Below are positions 22,847-35,900 of a DNA stretch of 64,000 nt, in pieces. The notes beneath the pieces are model-generated. The model saw only the letters and a list, made by a program, of their open reading frames with translations. It ran no database searches and was not told the DNA's origin. Each line of letters opens with the position of its first letter. The first letter of the stretch is position 1. Origin of the DNA: Misgurnus anguillicaudatus (taxonomy: Eukaryota; Chordata; Actinopteri; Cypriniformes; Cobitidae); NCBI RefSeq assembly GCF_027580225.2, contig NC_073352.2:32034501-32098500 (forward strand), read 5' to 3'. The position numbers were made by a program, and so were the translations under genes.

Positions 22847-23270
22847 TAAAGGGATATCACCCAAAAATGAAAATTCTGTCATCATTTACTCATCCTCGTG
22901 TTGTTCTAAACCTGTATGAATTTTTTTATCACAAAAAAAAGATATTTTGAGAAATGATGGTGAACACACAGCATATAGTGTCCATTGAGTTCCATAGAAA
23001 AAAAATATTTTGGAAGTAATGTGATAAATGATGAAGAAAATATTTTGATAAATGATGGAAAGCACACAGTTGACGGTACCCATTAAATTCCATCATATTT
23101 TTATTCCTACTATGAAAGTCTATGGTCACTATCTGCTGTGTGTTTCCCATCATTTCTCAAAATATCTTCTTTTGTGTTCATCAGAAAAAAGAAATTAATT
23201 CAGGTTTAAAACAACATGAGGATGAGTAAATGATGACAGAATTTTCATTTTTGTGTGAACTATCCCTTTA
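22847..23270. repeat. AAAGGGATA-type miniature element, copy 3 (tbc1d2 leader intron)
   Basis: Left AAAGGGATATCACCCAAAAA, right TGTGTGAACTATCCCTTTA, with inner arms CTGTCATCATTTACTCATCC and GGATGAGTAAATGATGACAG. It shows near-perfect pairing over long arms. Confidence 0.85.
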
Positions 23271-23524
23271 AAACAACCCACATAGGACAATGTACTAGCC
23301 TATAGTATTTAAGTCTAGTAAAAGTCCTATACTATAGTGTACTGCAGTGAATTTATATCATACATGAAAAATACTTAGTATACAGTATTTAAACATTATT
23401 GTATTTTATATAAATTGGCCTATTAGAATCAAATGTCTTGTAATTGTATCTGTGACTCAATAAACCTGAATTCTGATCTAATCAAAACTTTATTTCTATC
23501 TTTTCTTCTCCTTGTGTGAACCAG

Positions 23525-23950
23525 ATGGAGAACGAGGGACATCAGAGCACGTGTTTATCTCCTCCACCAGATATATACATATCTCCTCCAGATGTGAGTG
23601 TCGGCAGCGAGGAGACCCAACAGCAGATTGTAAGCCTGCCAGAAAGGTCTCAAGACCCCCAGATCCAACCTGCTCAACCAGAGGTCACCACCATCAATCC
23701 TGGAGGTTCAACTTCTCCAAGCACTAAACTGTGTGGATACCTCAGCAAACAAGGTGGACCACTAAAAGCCTGGAAGTCCAGATGGTTCACCTTCGAGGAG
23801 AAAAGCTGTCAACTGTTTTACTATCGCACCGCACAGGACCTCAATCCTCTGGGTAAGGTGGATCTGTCTCGCTCGACGTTAAGCTACCCGCTGCAGGGAG
23901 AGGAGGGGACGTTTCACATACAGACCCCAGAGCGTACCGTCATTCTCAAG
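23525..23950 (+). CDS. tbc1d2: tbc1d2 coding exon 1 (N-terminus and most of PH domain)
   Basis: A 142-codon exon with its ATG at the first codon after a CCAG acceptor. The in-frame ATG nine bases upstream is intronic. It holds a Ser/Pro/Gln-rich N-terminus followed by PH beta strands. The exon ends in phase 0 before GTAATG. Confidence 0.92.
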
Positions 23951-26900
23951 GTAATGTTATTATGTGATCTACTGCACAATAGAGACATTCATTAATTGTA
24001 ACATTTTAAGGAACAAATGAGCACAGTGGAGGAATGCAGAAAATAGATACTTAATATTATAAAATACAATATATATATATATATTGTCTGCCTGCATTTG
24101 TCAGCAAAAAGCCAATACAACAAATGTTACAATGTAAGACTTTTTATTCATATTGGCTTGGCCCAGAGCATGAGTTACAAAGCACTTTATACAAGTTTGC
24201 ATTTTTCGCTGTTGAGAAACAAAACATAAAAATATAGCAATAGGAGGTTGAGCAATTGGTTGTGATGTCATAAGCCTGAGAGAGAAAGAGAGGGGGCAAC
24301 TAAGCATGATGCTCAATATTAGATCTAAAATAGATTTTATATATATTACACTCACCTAAGGGATTATTAGGAACACCATACTAATACTGTGTTTGACCCC
24401 CTTTCGCCTTCAGAACTGCTTTAATTCTACGTGGCATTGATTCAACAAGGTGCTGAAAGCATTCTTTAGAAATGTTGGCCCATATTGATATGATAGCATC
24501 TTCAGTTGATGGAGATTTGTGGGATGCACATCCAGGGCACTAAGCTCCCGTTCCACCACATCCCAAAGATGCTCTATTGGGTTGAGATCTGGTGACTGTG
24601 GGGGCCATTTTAGTACAGTGAACTCATTGTCATGTTCAAAAAAACAATTTGAAATGATTCGAGCTTTGTGACATGGTGCATTATCCTGCTGGAAGTAGCC
24701 ATCAGAGGATGGGTACATGGTGGTCATAAAGGGATGGACATGGTCAGAAACAATGCTCAGGTAGGCCATGGCATTTAAACGATGCCCAATTGGCACTAAG
24801 GGGCCTAAAGTGTGCCAAGAAAACATCCCCACACCATTACACCACCACCACCACCAGCCTATACAGTGGTAACAAGGCATGATGGATGCATGTTCTCATT
24901 CTGTTTACGCCAAATTCTCACCATCTGGATGTCTCAACAGAAATTGAGACTCATCAGACCAGGCAATAGTTTTCCAGTCTTCAACTGTCCAACTTTGGTG
25001 AGCTCGGGCAAATTGTAGCCTCTTTATCCTATTTGTAGTGGAGTTGAGTGGTACCCAGTGGGGTCTTCTGCTGTTGTAGCCCATCCACCTCAAGGTTGTG
25101 CGTGTTGTGGCTTCACAAATGCTTTGCTGCATACCTCGGTTGTAACAAGTGGTTATTTCAGTCAAAGTTGCTCTTCTATCAGCTTGAATCAGTCGGCCCA
25201 TTCTCCTCTGACCTTTAGCATCAACAAGGCATATTTGCCCACATGTCTGCCGCATACTGGATGTTTTTCCCTTTTCACACCATTCTTTGTAAACCCTAGA
25301 AATGGTTGTGCATGAAAATCCCAGTAACTGAGCAGATATATATATATATATATATGATTTTATATACTGTATAATATTAGTATAGCCGATATTAGTTTCA
25401 AGTGCAGTGTTGTCTGTTAGTTATATTTTAGTTAATATTTTTAGGATAACAGCCTGGGAACTTCCAGGATACATTTATGGCACCAAATGGAGGAAAACCA
25501 AACAGAAGTTTTATGACATTGATGACTTTATGGCTTTATAGATGGATACACAATAGGCCTAACAATATTAACAACATTTCACAATTGAGTATTAACTTTA
25601 ATAAATGCTGAGTTAATTTTAGCCCATTGTTGGGTCAAAAAAGGAAAAACCCCAACCTTTGGCAGGGCTCGAAATTGCGACCATTTTGGTCGCGTATGCG
25701 ACCGAAATTGAATCTGTGCGACCTTAAAATATATTTGGGAGCATTTGTGCGACTGCCCATTTTGTTGTGGTGCGACTTGACTTAGAATGAGATGCTGCGT
25801 GCTGGCGCTGTCCCAGGTTCAGTGTTCTCTCTAACGTTACATAACCAATCAAATTTCTACATTAAGTTCTTGCGTTTAATGAAGACCGCAGATTGGCTAA
25901 TATGAGCGTCAGTCATTCCTAGTTGCCGTGCTACGTTGGTATGTGAAGCGCGGAAATATGAAAAGAGGAACCGCGAGCATGACGAGAACGAGCCGATTAC
26001 AGCCAATGTTACTACTGTAATTAATGACGACGATCCGGATTCAAATGCGACTCCACCACCGGAAGATAAGACTTGACGTTAAACCTTTCGGAGAGAGTGG
26101 CTAGATTACGAGTGGCTCTGCTATGAAAATGGCTCGATGTACTTACTGTGTTTTATTGTAAATCCTGTAAAACGGTGTTGGTGGCGGAATCAAAATATTT
26201 TAAGTGCCAGACCTTGCTTAAACATGCCGAAAGTGCCAAAAACACAAGACGTGTCGTGACAAATGTGTTCATTATTAATGGAGACACCGACCTGTCTGTC
26301 AAAGAGTGTTTGATAGTGTATGTGCGTATGCGCTGGTGAATGGACATCCGACAAACATGCTGATGGTATGTTTTTGTTGTATTTTTAAAACATTGCCTAT
26401 TTAGTAGTAATAGCATCCTGGTATGCAGTTATCAATACCAATATATATTAGCCTTCTATATTAAGGTCACTTTTGTAATGTCACAATTAATCAGTGTTTT
26501 ACGTGTTTGCTAGATTTCTATTGTAATCCTAATCATGTTACCTGTAATTGTTAAATTATTATTGCTGCTATACTATTTCAACAGCATTTGGGTATTAAAG
26601 CCTGGATGTGTAAAGAATAAATTTATTAACATTTACATTGTAGTTGTGGTGTTTTAAAATTTTTGGATGGATGCGCCTAAATTTTTGCTGGTGCTCCTAA
26701 CTCTTTAAAGTTGGGAGCACCAGTGCTACCAAATAAAAAAGTTAATTTTGAGCCCTGTTTGGGTTGTAATTTTGCCTATCCTGTGTTGTTTCAACCCAAA
26801 TATAAACATTTTCTGGGTTAATTGAACCGAACGTCTAGAATTGTCTCTTTTTGACCCAACACTGAGTTGAAAATAACCCAGCACTTTTCTAATTGTATTG

Positions 26901-29900
26901 AGTATTTGGTTACATCCTTATTTGGAGATGATGGTCAGTTGCATTCAGTTAGTTTCCTCTTCTCCATATCTCGCTCTTTTGTTTTTCACAAAGACAGGCC
27001 CATGGGAGAATAACACCATTAACAATAACAACCAATACAAAGTCCTCTGTCTTATAACAACATTTCGTTTGCAGGCCCCTAACCGTGATGCACAGATTTA
27101 CTGGCTGCAACAACTGCAGCTGAAGCGTGCATCGTACAGAGAGCAGAACGCTGGCCAATTATCCCTGCCAAAATCTGACGGCCAATCATTAAACAGCACG
27201 CCATCTGCACAGACCGGCCCTGGTAAGACAATAAAAGTTTTATGTCTGCAGTTTTGTAATACAAAGCAAGATCTTGAGGAAGGAAGATGAAACATAAAAC
27301 ACGCCTCACATAAATATGTTTGCAGTGCCAGTTTGCTGCAAAGGAATATTTACATTTATGCATTTGGTGCTTTTATCCAAAACAACTTATAGTGCATTTA
27401 AGATATACAATTTAACACTACATGTGTTTTGAAATAGGATCTTAAGGTTAATGTAGTTCAGCCGTGGCTTCCTCAGAAGTCATGTAATACTGGTTAAACA
27501 GAAAATGATATAATAACATGTGCATTCACTAAACTTGACTGTTTTATTTAGTCCATTAAAGATCATTTATTTTAGATGGTTTATAAGAGGGTTTTACGTC
27601 TGATGCCCAAAAGTGGCAGGAAGCTGGGCACCTACATCTGGTGTATATAATGAAACATGTATCCCAAACTAGAGGCCATTGTAACTTACTACAGCATATG
27701 AGCATGTTACTTTAGGCTATGAGCATGAAGATACAGTGACAAGAAATAGGGCAAGTAAGTGGAAAGGACAGAATTGTGGGAAATATTAAGAAACAAAATA
27801 TTAGATTTGTTATTATTAAAAAATGAGCTGGTAAGAATACACAAGTGGTTACTCGGGTGGACGCTAAATTGTTCTTTTAAGTCATAAAACAATGTGTAGC
27901 CCAGAGCAAAGCTTGCAAAGAGATTTTATTACAGATGGCTAACCAGAATTTTATTGTCATACTTACACATTTATTTTTATACGCTTGTGTCTGGTGGTCT
28001 ACGCTCATTCTGTAATCTGAACAAGAGGGTGTGTAGCCAGGAAATGACTAATACTCCTCCAGATTTCCAGTTAATGTTTAGAAATACTGGAAAAGCTCAT
28101 GTGGGATATTTGTGTTATGGAAAGGCTGCTCTACTTAAGTTTGAGTCTCAACAAATGGCCCGTATCAAACATCCGGCACTTAGCAAACAATCTGGGGTTT
28201 AAAATGAACTCTTAAAGAGAACCATTGAGTTGTGGGAACCTATTGAAATGCCTGAGTAAAAATCTATTTTGCTTCAAAGCACAACTGATGTGAGAAAAAC
28301 TCTTTTACTGTTTTTCTCTATCCTGACAACCACATTCATTACATAATCCCGAAAAGAGAAGTAGCTTATGTAAATAATATTAATTGGACAGCTAAACTGC
28401 AAGTATGAAATGCATTTTGTAACAAAATATCAAAGCTTTGCACTGAAATCATTGTGTTTACTCATTATTATAGCAAATAACGGTCTTGTTGACTGATTTC
28501 ATGAAGCATCTCTTATGGGAATCCACCTAGAGATTATCTTCTATTAAAAACAAAACTGCTATATCCCCTTTATTTTCTCAAGACAGAAAATAAAAATCTT
28601 TTCCAACCGCAAAAACTGTCATCCAGACATTGGGAAACAGCTGCTGAATTACAAAGACATAAGAAACATAGGAAATGAAATCGTGATCTATGTACAGTTG
28701 AAACAGATAGAGGAACTCTATCGAAATCTTCACTATTGCATCACCATTGCAATATAACCTACAATAATACTGAAACGTTAGGACAGGACGGTATATTGAG
28801 TCTATATCGGTTATGACCCTCTTCTTTGCATCAGTAGCTCTGCTAGATATGTACACTGTGGTCAGGGTGACCTTTCCTACCGGCTTGCATGTGTGCAAAA
28901 CTTTGATTTTTATTTTCATCATAAGTTGTTTTAATAAAGGTAATTGTGACATCTTACATGATGCTTTGACTTGAATGTAAACATTTTAGAAAATCCTAAA
29001 ATTGTAGAAAATCCTAAAATTACCTAGATATGAATTTAGGTCACTATCGCCCATCCCTTCGAGACATTTTGTTCAAACTGAAGTTAAGATGCATTCTTGC
29101 CCAAAATCTAAAACTAATATAAGGTTTGTTTACACTTGCTAAGACTCGTCAAATGTTTTGACAACTGAATCTGATAAATTAACTTGAACATTATTGTTTT
29201 TAATGATTTACTTTTAGTTTTACTTTGTGCTGGCTCGCAGTAATTAAGTGAATCTTGTAGGCAGTGAGTACAGTTTGTGGAATCTGAGGCATGCTGGGAC
29301 TTGATGTTACCTCACTTGGGTGTAAACTTGCATTGTCTACATCATTTTAAGAAAACAGGGTGGAGCAGGACACAAAAGAAAAACTTTAAACTGAACTAAA
29401 TTACATGAGTAAATATGAAAAGTGTTGTTCCAAACACGATAAACACCATTTTAAAAAAAATGTTACCGCCAAAATCAGTATTGTACAAGGCCAGTATTAA
29501 AAGTTAAATTCTTCATTTTACGCAAAATCCGATATCCGCCGTGTTATTCTGTCATCTTTTTTTCAAACCGCGACAAACGTCAGTCCTCCTTCTCTGCAGA
29601 ATGCAATAAATTCGCTTAACCAATCACAGCGCACCATTCCAAACATTGTAAACAATAAGGGGGGCGCTTTGAATACACAGAATCTTAGTTTACCTCATCT
29701 ACTTTCAACAAACAAACAAACAAACAAAAACAAAATAATACTTTTGATGGCATTAATAAACCTGTGGTGGTTTTCTGTGGCGGGGAAGAAACGTAAGCCA
29801 TCAAAATCAATTAATTTATGCCAGAGGCACTCGGGCGAAAGAAAAATGCCGTCTGTTGGTTGTTCTCACATGACAGCATCAAGCTTCTGTCATGCTAACC

Positions 29901-32900
29901 CCAGAGGATCTTATGAAAAACTTTATATTATTTTACTCAAAGTCAACAAAAATTGAGCAGGACCAAAATATTTAACAACTGATTGCTGTCAAAAAAGTTC
30001 AGCGACAATGTCCCAAGGATGATAGCAGCTATGACAGTGTTCTTAAAAGGGGGGTGCGCGATCTTTGAAAGCCAATGTTGACATTTAAAAATCATCTAAA
30101 CAAACATACCCCTACCCCAATAGAATCTGGACCTTCTTTTGATAGACCCGCCCAACACATAAGCAACCCAGGAAATAATGTCGGTTAGTAGACAGACACT
30201 CCCCTTTCTGCTGATTGGCTACAAATGTGTTTTGGTTCTCGGGCCGACTCCCTTTTCCAAAGCGTTTCTCCAAAAACGCGCACCACGCCTTCAATATGAT
30301 AATGTAAGTGTTTTGATTAATGCCATTAATGTTTATTTTTTTAATCGGTGTATACCACTGGTCAACTAAATGAATGGCAAAGATGAATGCACATTTATAT
30401 ATTGATTCAATAGATTTATAGCATTTTGAAGAAAAAAAACTTGTCATGGATTTATTTCATTTTGTGGAAATAATAATCAGTTTTTGTAATAAATCGCTGA
30501 AAATCAAATTATGGATTTGAATGTTTAATGTTTTTATAACTTATGTGAAAGTTTGTAACAGAAAATAGTGTTTTTCATCTTGTCACTTTCTTGGTATAGA
30601 AAACACATTTTTACCCAAATTAGTCAAAATGGATTTTTTGCGTTTTGGAACCAAACTCTTCAAATACATATCAGATAGAGAGTACACAAAAAAAAATGCT
30701 TGGGTATTTAACCCAGCGTTGGGTCAAAAAGGGACAAACCCAATCCAACAGGTTACAATTTAACCTATGCTGGCCAGGTTGTTTAAACCAATTAATTTAA
30801 TAACAAAATGTATTTCTATTTCTTTCGTTTTAGCCGATTTCTTGCCTGTGGTGAAAACTCCTCCTGGGCTGGTGGGTGAAGAAGCCGCCAGTCTGCCCGC
30901 ACCAGGAACAAACAACCCTCTGAACATGTCAATCAAACATCCCCTTATTGAGCTACAGTGAGTAGATATAGTTCACTCTGGGTGAGGTGTTTTTCGGGCA
31001 TGATGAAATACATCTTACTCTGTCCACAAATGAAGAAGGATAGTTGTGTTGCAATTATCAGGATTTCTGTAGAATACTGAGTTTAAGGAAGTTTGACCTT
31101 TATTTATACACAAGCACATGTAATTTCCCCAAATTTGGCTGCAGCGTTGAATTCACTCATGTCATTTTCAATGACTCAACGGACGTCAAGAACATTTTAC
31201 ATTTATGCATTTAATCCAAAGCGACTTACAGTGCATTACAAGGTATACAATTAACAGTATGTGTGTTCCCTGGGTTTGAACCTATGACCTTTTCCACTGC
31301 TAATGCAATGCTCTGCCACTGACCTATACAAGAATACGAGCATCCACCTAAAAAAGTAATTTCAAGATTTTAAGAATTTATTTAACTTTTACATTTATTG
31401 CACAAAGGTACCACATTCTAGTCACAGATGAACTACGGGTTTGATTCACTATACATCTGAATGCAAGCACTACCAAGCTGTAAAGTGTTTGCATTATGTT
31501 TACAGTAAAGTTTAATATTAGAGATGGCAGGATTAGAGGTGAAATGTTAAATTGTAGTGAAATGTGGCTTTATTTTCAATAGGAATGTCTTTGTGGCTTT
31601 TCGCTGGAAATGCATGTCAGCATTGCTGCAGTTTCTAAATATAACATGGGTGAGAGCAGGGCACAACTTAACGCTTTTTGGCTTTATCATTCAAAAAATA
31701 TTTTTGTTAGATAAATAATCTTTTTACACGATCAACACACACATCTCTGCTACAAATGAACACTTAAAGTTTGTTTGTGGGACCTACCGCTATCGTACAA
31801 TTACACTGAAAGTGACAGGAGTGCAAACGTGACACTTTACCCCATAGGTGGGGTTCATTGTAACCAACAAGTTACCTGCTAGAAAATTTAGTTTAAACAC
31901 AAATAATTAAATAAAATTATGTCTGTATACTAAAGGTGGATATTGTTTATGTATCTGCCTATAATAGATGAATGTTTGGATATCTATCCATAAACTATCC
32001 TTCATCTAACCGTCTTTGTATTATGCATCAATGCATATAAATATATTTTTTGGAAAAAATGATAATTGTGAGTTATATCACTTTGAGGAATAGCCTTTAC
32101 ATTGTTTTCATTTCATTGTCATTGTATACTGGAGGCTTTAACACTGTGTGACAGCTAACCCCGATGTGTAAAAAAAAGTGTCAAATAGCTATCAGTTACT
32201 AGGAGTTGCTGACATGTTTCAAAATGGTTTTATATTTTAGGTAACAAGACAGTGATTAAAATAATATAAGGATGGATTTGGTGACTTCCACACCCAACTC
32301 AGAAAAAAAAAATGTTTTACTTTGTTCAATATCTTAACAAAAACGCATCATAACTTTTCACAAATTCACAGGAGATCTTCTTACAGTAAGCAGGGTTCCC
32401 ACGGGTCCTTGAAATGCTTGAAAGTTTGTAAATCTGGGGAAACAATTCAAGGCCCTGGGAAGTTTTTGAAAATATACATAGATACGGGTCATTGAAAGTG
32501 CTTGAATCTATTTTATGCAAATTTTCTGGTAAAAAAATCCATACCATTCCCTGTGTAGTGTAGGATAATATCATAAAAATTCTAGACTTTTTAAGCACAC
32601 GTGCTGAACTGTTTAAATGCTTATATCTTCTGTATGCGAATGTGGATTCATACCAAAATGCTTTTTTGCATAGTTGTGTTTGACACATGAAAACGTCTCG
32701 GGTTAGGTATGTAACTGTTGTTCCCTGAGAAGGGAACGAGACGCTGCGTCTCCCTTGCAATGCTTCCTGTGTCCCTGTAACGCCATCTTTGGCAAAATTT
32801 CAGATAGCGATATACTTCCTGGCTCCCGCGTCACCCTGTCTTTGTCGTTAAGTCTCACCATTGGTTGAATTTGGGAGTACTTCGACTCGCCTGAAAAGTC

Positions 32901-35900
32901 TTGTTCAACAAGAAACATTACAAAGTGTAGTTAGGTACATTGTTAAAGAGTTCATCCACAAATAAAAATTCTGTCCTCATCACCTGTCATTATTCACCCT
33001 CATGTTATTCCAAAACTAAAAAACAAGATATTTGTAGGAGCACCATTGACTTCCATAGTAGAAAAAATGTATATGGAAGCCAATGGCGCTCCAAAACTGT
33101 TACAAACATTGCTCAAAATATCACTTGAGGGTGAATAAATGTCAGAATTTTCATTTTTGGGTTAACTATCCCTTTGAGAAGTATAGTATGCTACTATAAA
33201 CATTCCCTGTATGTTTGTATTACAGGAACACGATGCGTAGCTTGCTTCAGCGGCAGTCACAGGAGATACGACAGAGTGTTTTCCACATAGATGCTTATTG
33301 TGACACAAATGGTTCCCAAAAAACCCAGTCATCTAAGATGCCCAGTAAGCACAACATTTTCCTTCTTGAAATGATTGTAACATTAAAACTTAAATATATT
33401 ATTATGCATTTACTGAAAACACTATTTACACAGCTTCTGCTGGACCTTCACCATGTTCCTCTCCAACCCCAGAACCCTCTGTTAACCCTAAGTGTGAGAA
33501 AATGCAAGAAAATGGCCTCATTCACCATCTCTCCACCATTTCGCAAAACAGAAAGAGTAACAAGGAAAAATCTAAACCTCAAAACCTTAAAGAGACTAAA
33601 GCGTTTGAACAAACATCTCAGCTTGAACAGGAGGTCAAAGCACAGAAGGTAGCAAATCCAAGAATCATTATTTTACTACATCTAAAAACTGGAACAAACT
33701 CCATAATAATGAATTGTTGTGTATATGTTGTTAGGAGTTGGTGTTCATCTTGCATAAGGTTCTGGAAGCTGCCCAGCTGGAGAAGCAGACCTGTGTTCAG
33801 TTTCTAACAGCCGAGGGGGAGCAGGAGCGCCTGGAGCTCCTGAGACAATGCGAGCGGCGTGCGGCAGAAATGCGAGAGCGTCTGGACTCTCTACAGGTGG
33901 AGAACGAGACCCTGCGCAGAGATCTGAGCGAGCGGGACAGCCACATATCTGAGCTTCAGGAGAACATCCAGCTCCTCATGCAGAAGAACCAGGCCAAACA
34001 GGAAGTGATACTGAAGCTCTCGGAGAAGCTGACAACCAGTGGGGCCGACCAGCAGTGCACCGACGGCGTCACGTCAGAAACCTTCAAACAGTTAACACTC
34101 GAGAATGAGAATTTGAAGGTAGGAAAAAATAATAGTTTTCAATGTTATTCAACTTAAATATTAAAAATATTGGTTGCAATTCACAAATTTACCACTAGAT
34201 AAAAATCTACACAGTGGACCTTTGAGAGGATGTAGCTATAACATTAATTGTATGGCTAAAATAATCTGTATTTGTTTTTAGTTTTCTTTGTTTATTATTT
34301 ACTTATTGCAAAATTATAATTTTATTGTTGTTGTAATACTTATGTATGTCTTATTTTGGCGAAAAGGGATATTATGGGGTCAGTTTTCTGTAGAATAAAA
34401 TTATAAAAAATAATAATAACAATCTAGATTTGGGTAAATTTGATAATAATATAAAGTTTTGATTTGGCAAATCTGAGCTCAGTTTGTGACGTTGTTGAGA
34501 TGTCTTCTGAAAAGTATTTATTTTTCAGTACGTGTACTTACCTTGTACATATATGGTAAATACGTTGTACTTGCAGGTAAATGTGTGGTACTTACTTTTG
34601 AGTATCTACATGATAATTAAATGGTATCATTACTGTACTTACAAGTGGTACATTCTTAGTAGTTATTATTTAGTTATTCTGTAATACTAAATACATACTT
34701 ACAGTGTAGGTATACTGTAACACTACTGTACTTACAAATGAATGTACAATATAAATATTTAGTACTTACATTTGGGTTAATGACAGGTAATTATAGTGTA
34801 CCTATGATAACTAATAACAAACACTACTGTGTACTTACAAATTGTATGTACATGGTAAGTGTGTAGTACATACAAGCCAATTTACGTCAATGACATTACA
34901 TATAGACAGTGTATGTATACTGAACTAACGAGAAACATTACTTACAAATTCTATATACATGGTAAGTGTGTGGTACTTACAGGTCAGTGTAAGTAAAAGA
35001 AAGGCACGGTAACACTTTATTTTACGGTCTCTTTGTTACATATGCTACTTGTAATTATTATAGTAATAACAGTTAATTATGCATAATTACATGCAACTAA
35101 CCCTAATCCTAACCCCAACCCTATAGTAAGTACATGTTGTTACTGATTATTACTTAGTACTTAAATGTATAATTACACTGTAACAGTGATACCATAAAAT
35201 AAAGTTTGACCAAAGGCACATATAGTGTAAGTATATGATAACTAATATCAAACATTACTGATGTGCCATCTTTGTCCTTTATTGTACTCTTTAAACCCAA
35301 GCATTAAATACAGTACGCATTAACTACTGGGTACATTTACTTTACTAGTAGGTTCATAGTAACTGCATGGAAACAGGACTGTAAAATAAAGTGTTGCCCT
35401 TAACATAGTTGTTACACAGGACCTACCACCTAAGATATAGCATTGTATACATACGCCACTAGTTATAGTAACTAGAAAAACCATAAAATATGATGCATTG
35501 TTGTCTATAACTTATATTGTACATTTATTTGTAAGTACAGAAGTGTTTCTTATTAGTTACTGTATACTTACACTCTAAGTACGTATCTGGTATTACCCAG
35601 TACTTATTTAGAGTTACATAATAATAACTATAAAGAATGTACCACTGGTAAGTACAGTAATTATACACTTTAATTATTATGTAGATACTCAAAAGTAAGT
35701 ACCACACATTTGTCTGTAAGTACAACATATTTACCATATGTACAAGGTAAGTACACACAGTGTAAAATAAAGTGCTATCAAAACGGTAATTCGGACATTT
35801 TTGAGATTTATTGTGTTTTTCTTAGAAGAAATATCTAAGACTCATGAGATTTAAAGGACAAGTTCGGTGTTTTGCACTTGGAGCCCTGTTTTCAGATTGT

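Noticed and set aside
26148..26339. Frame with CKSC that might be a zinc-finger gene
   Set aside because: It is enclosed by transposon ends, only about 60 codons long and has no second metal-binding pair that I can see.
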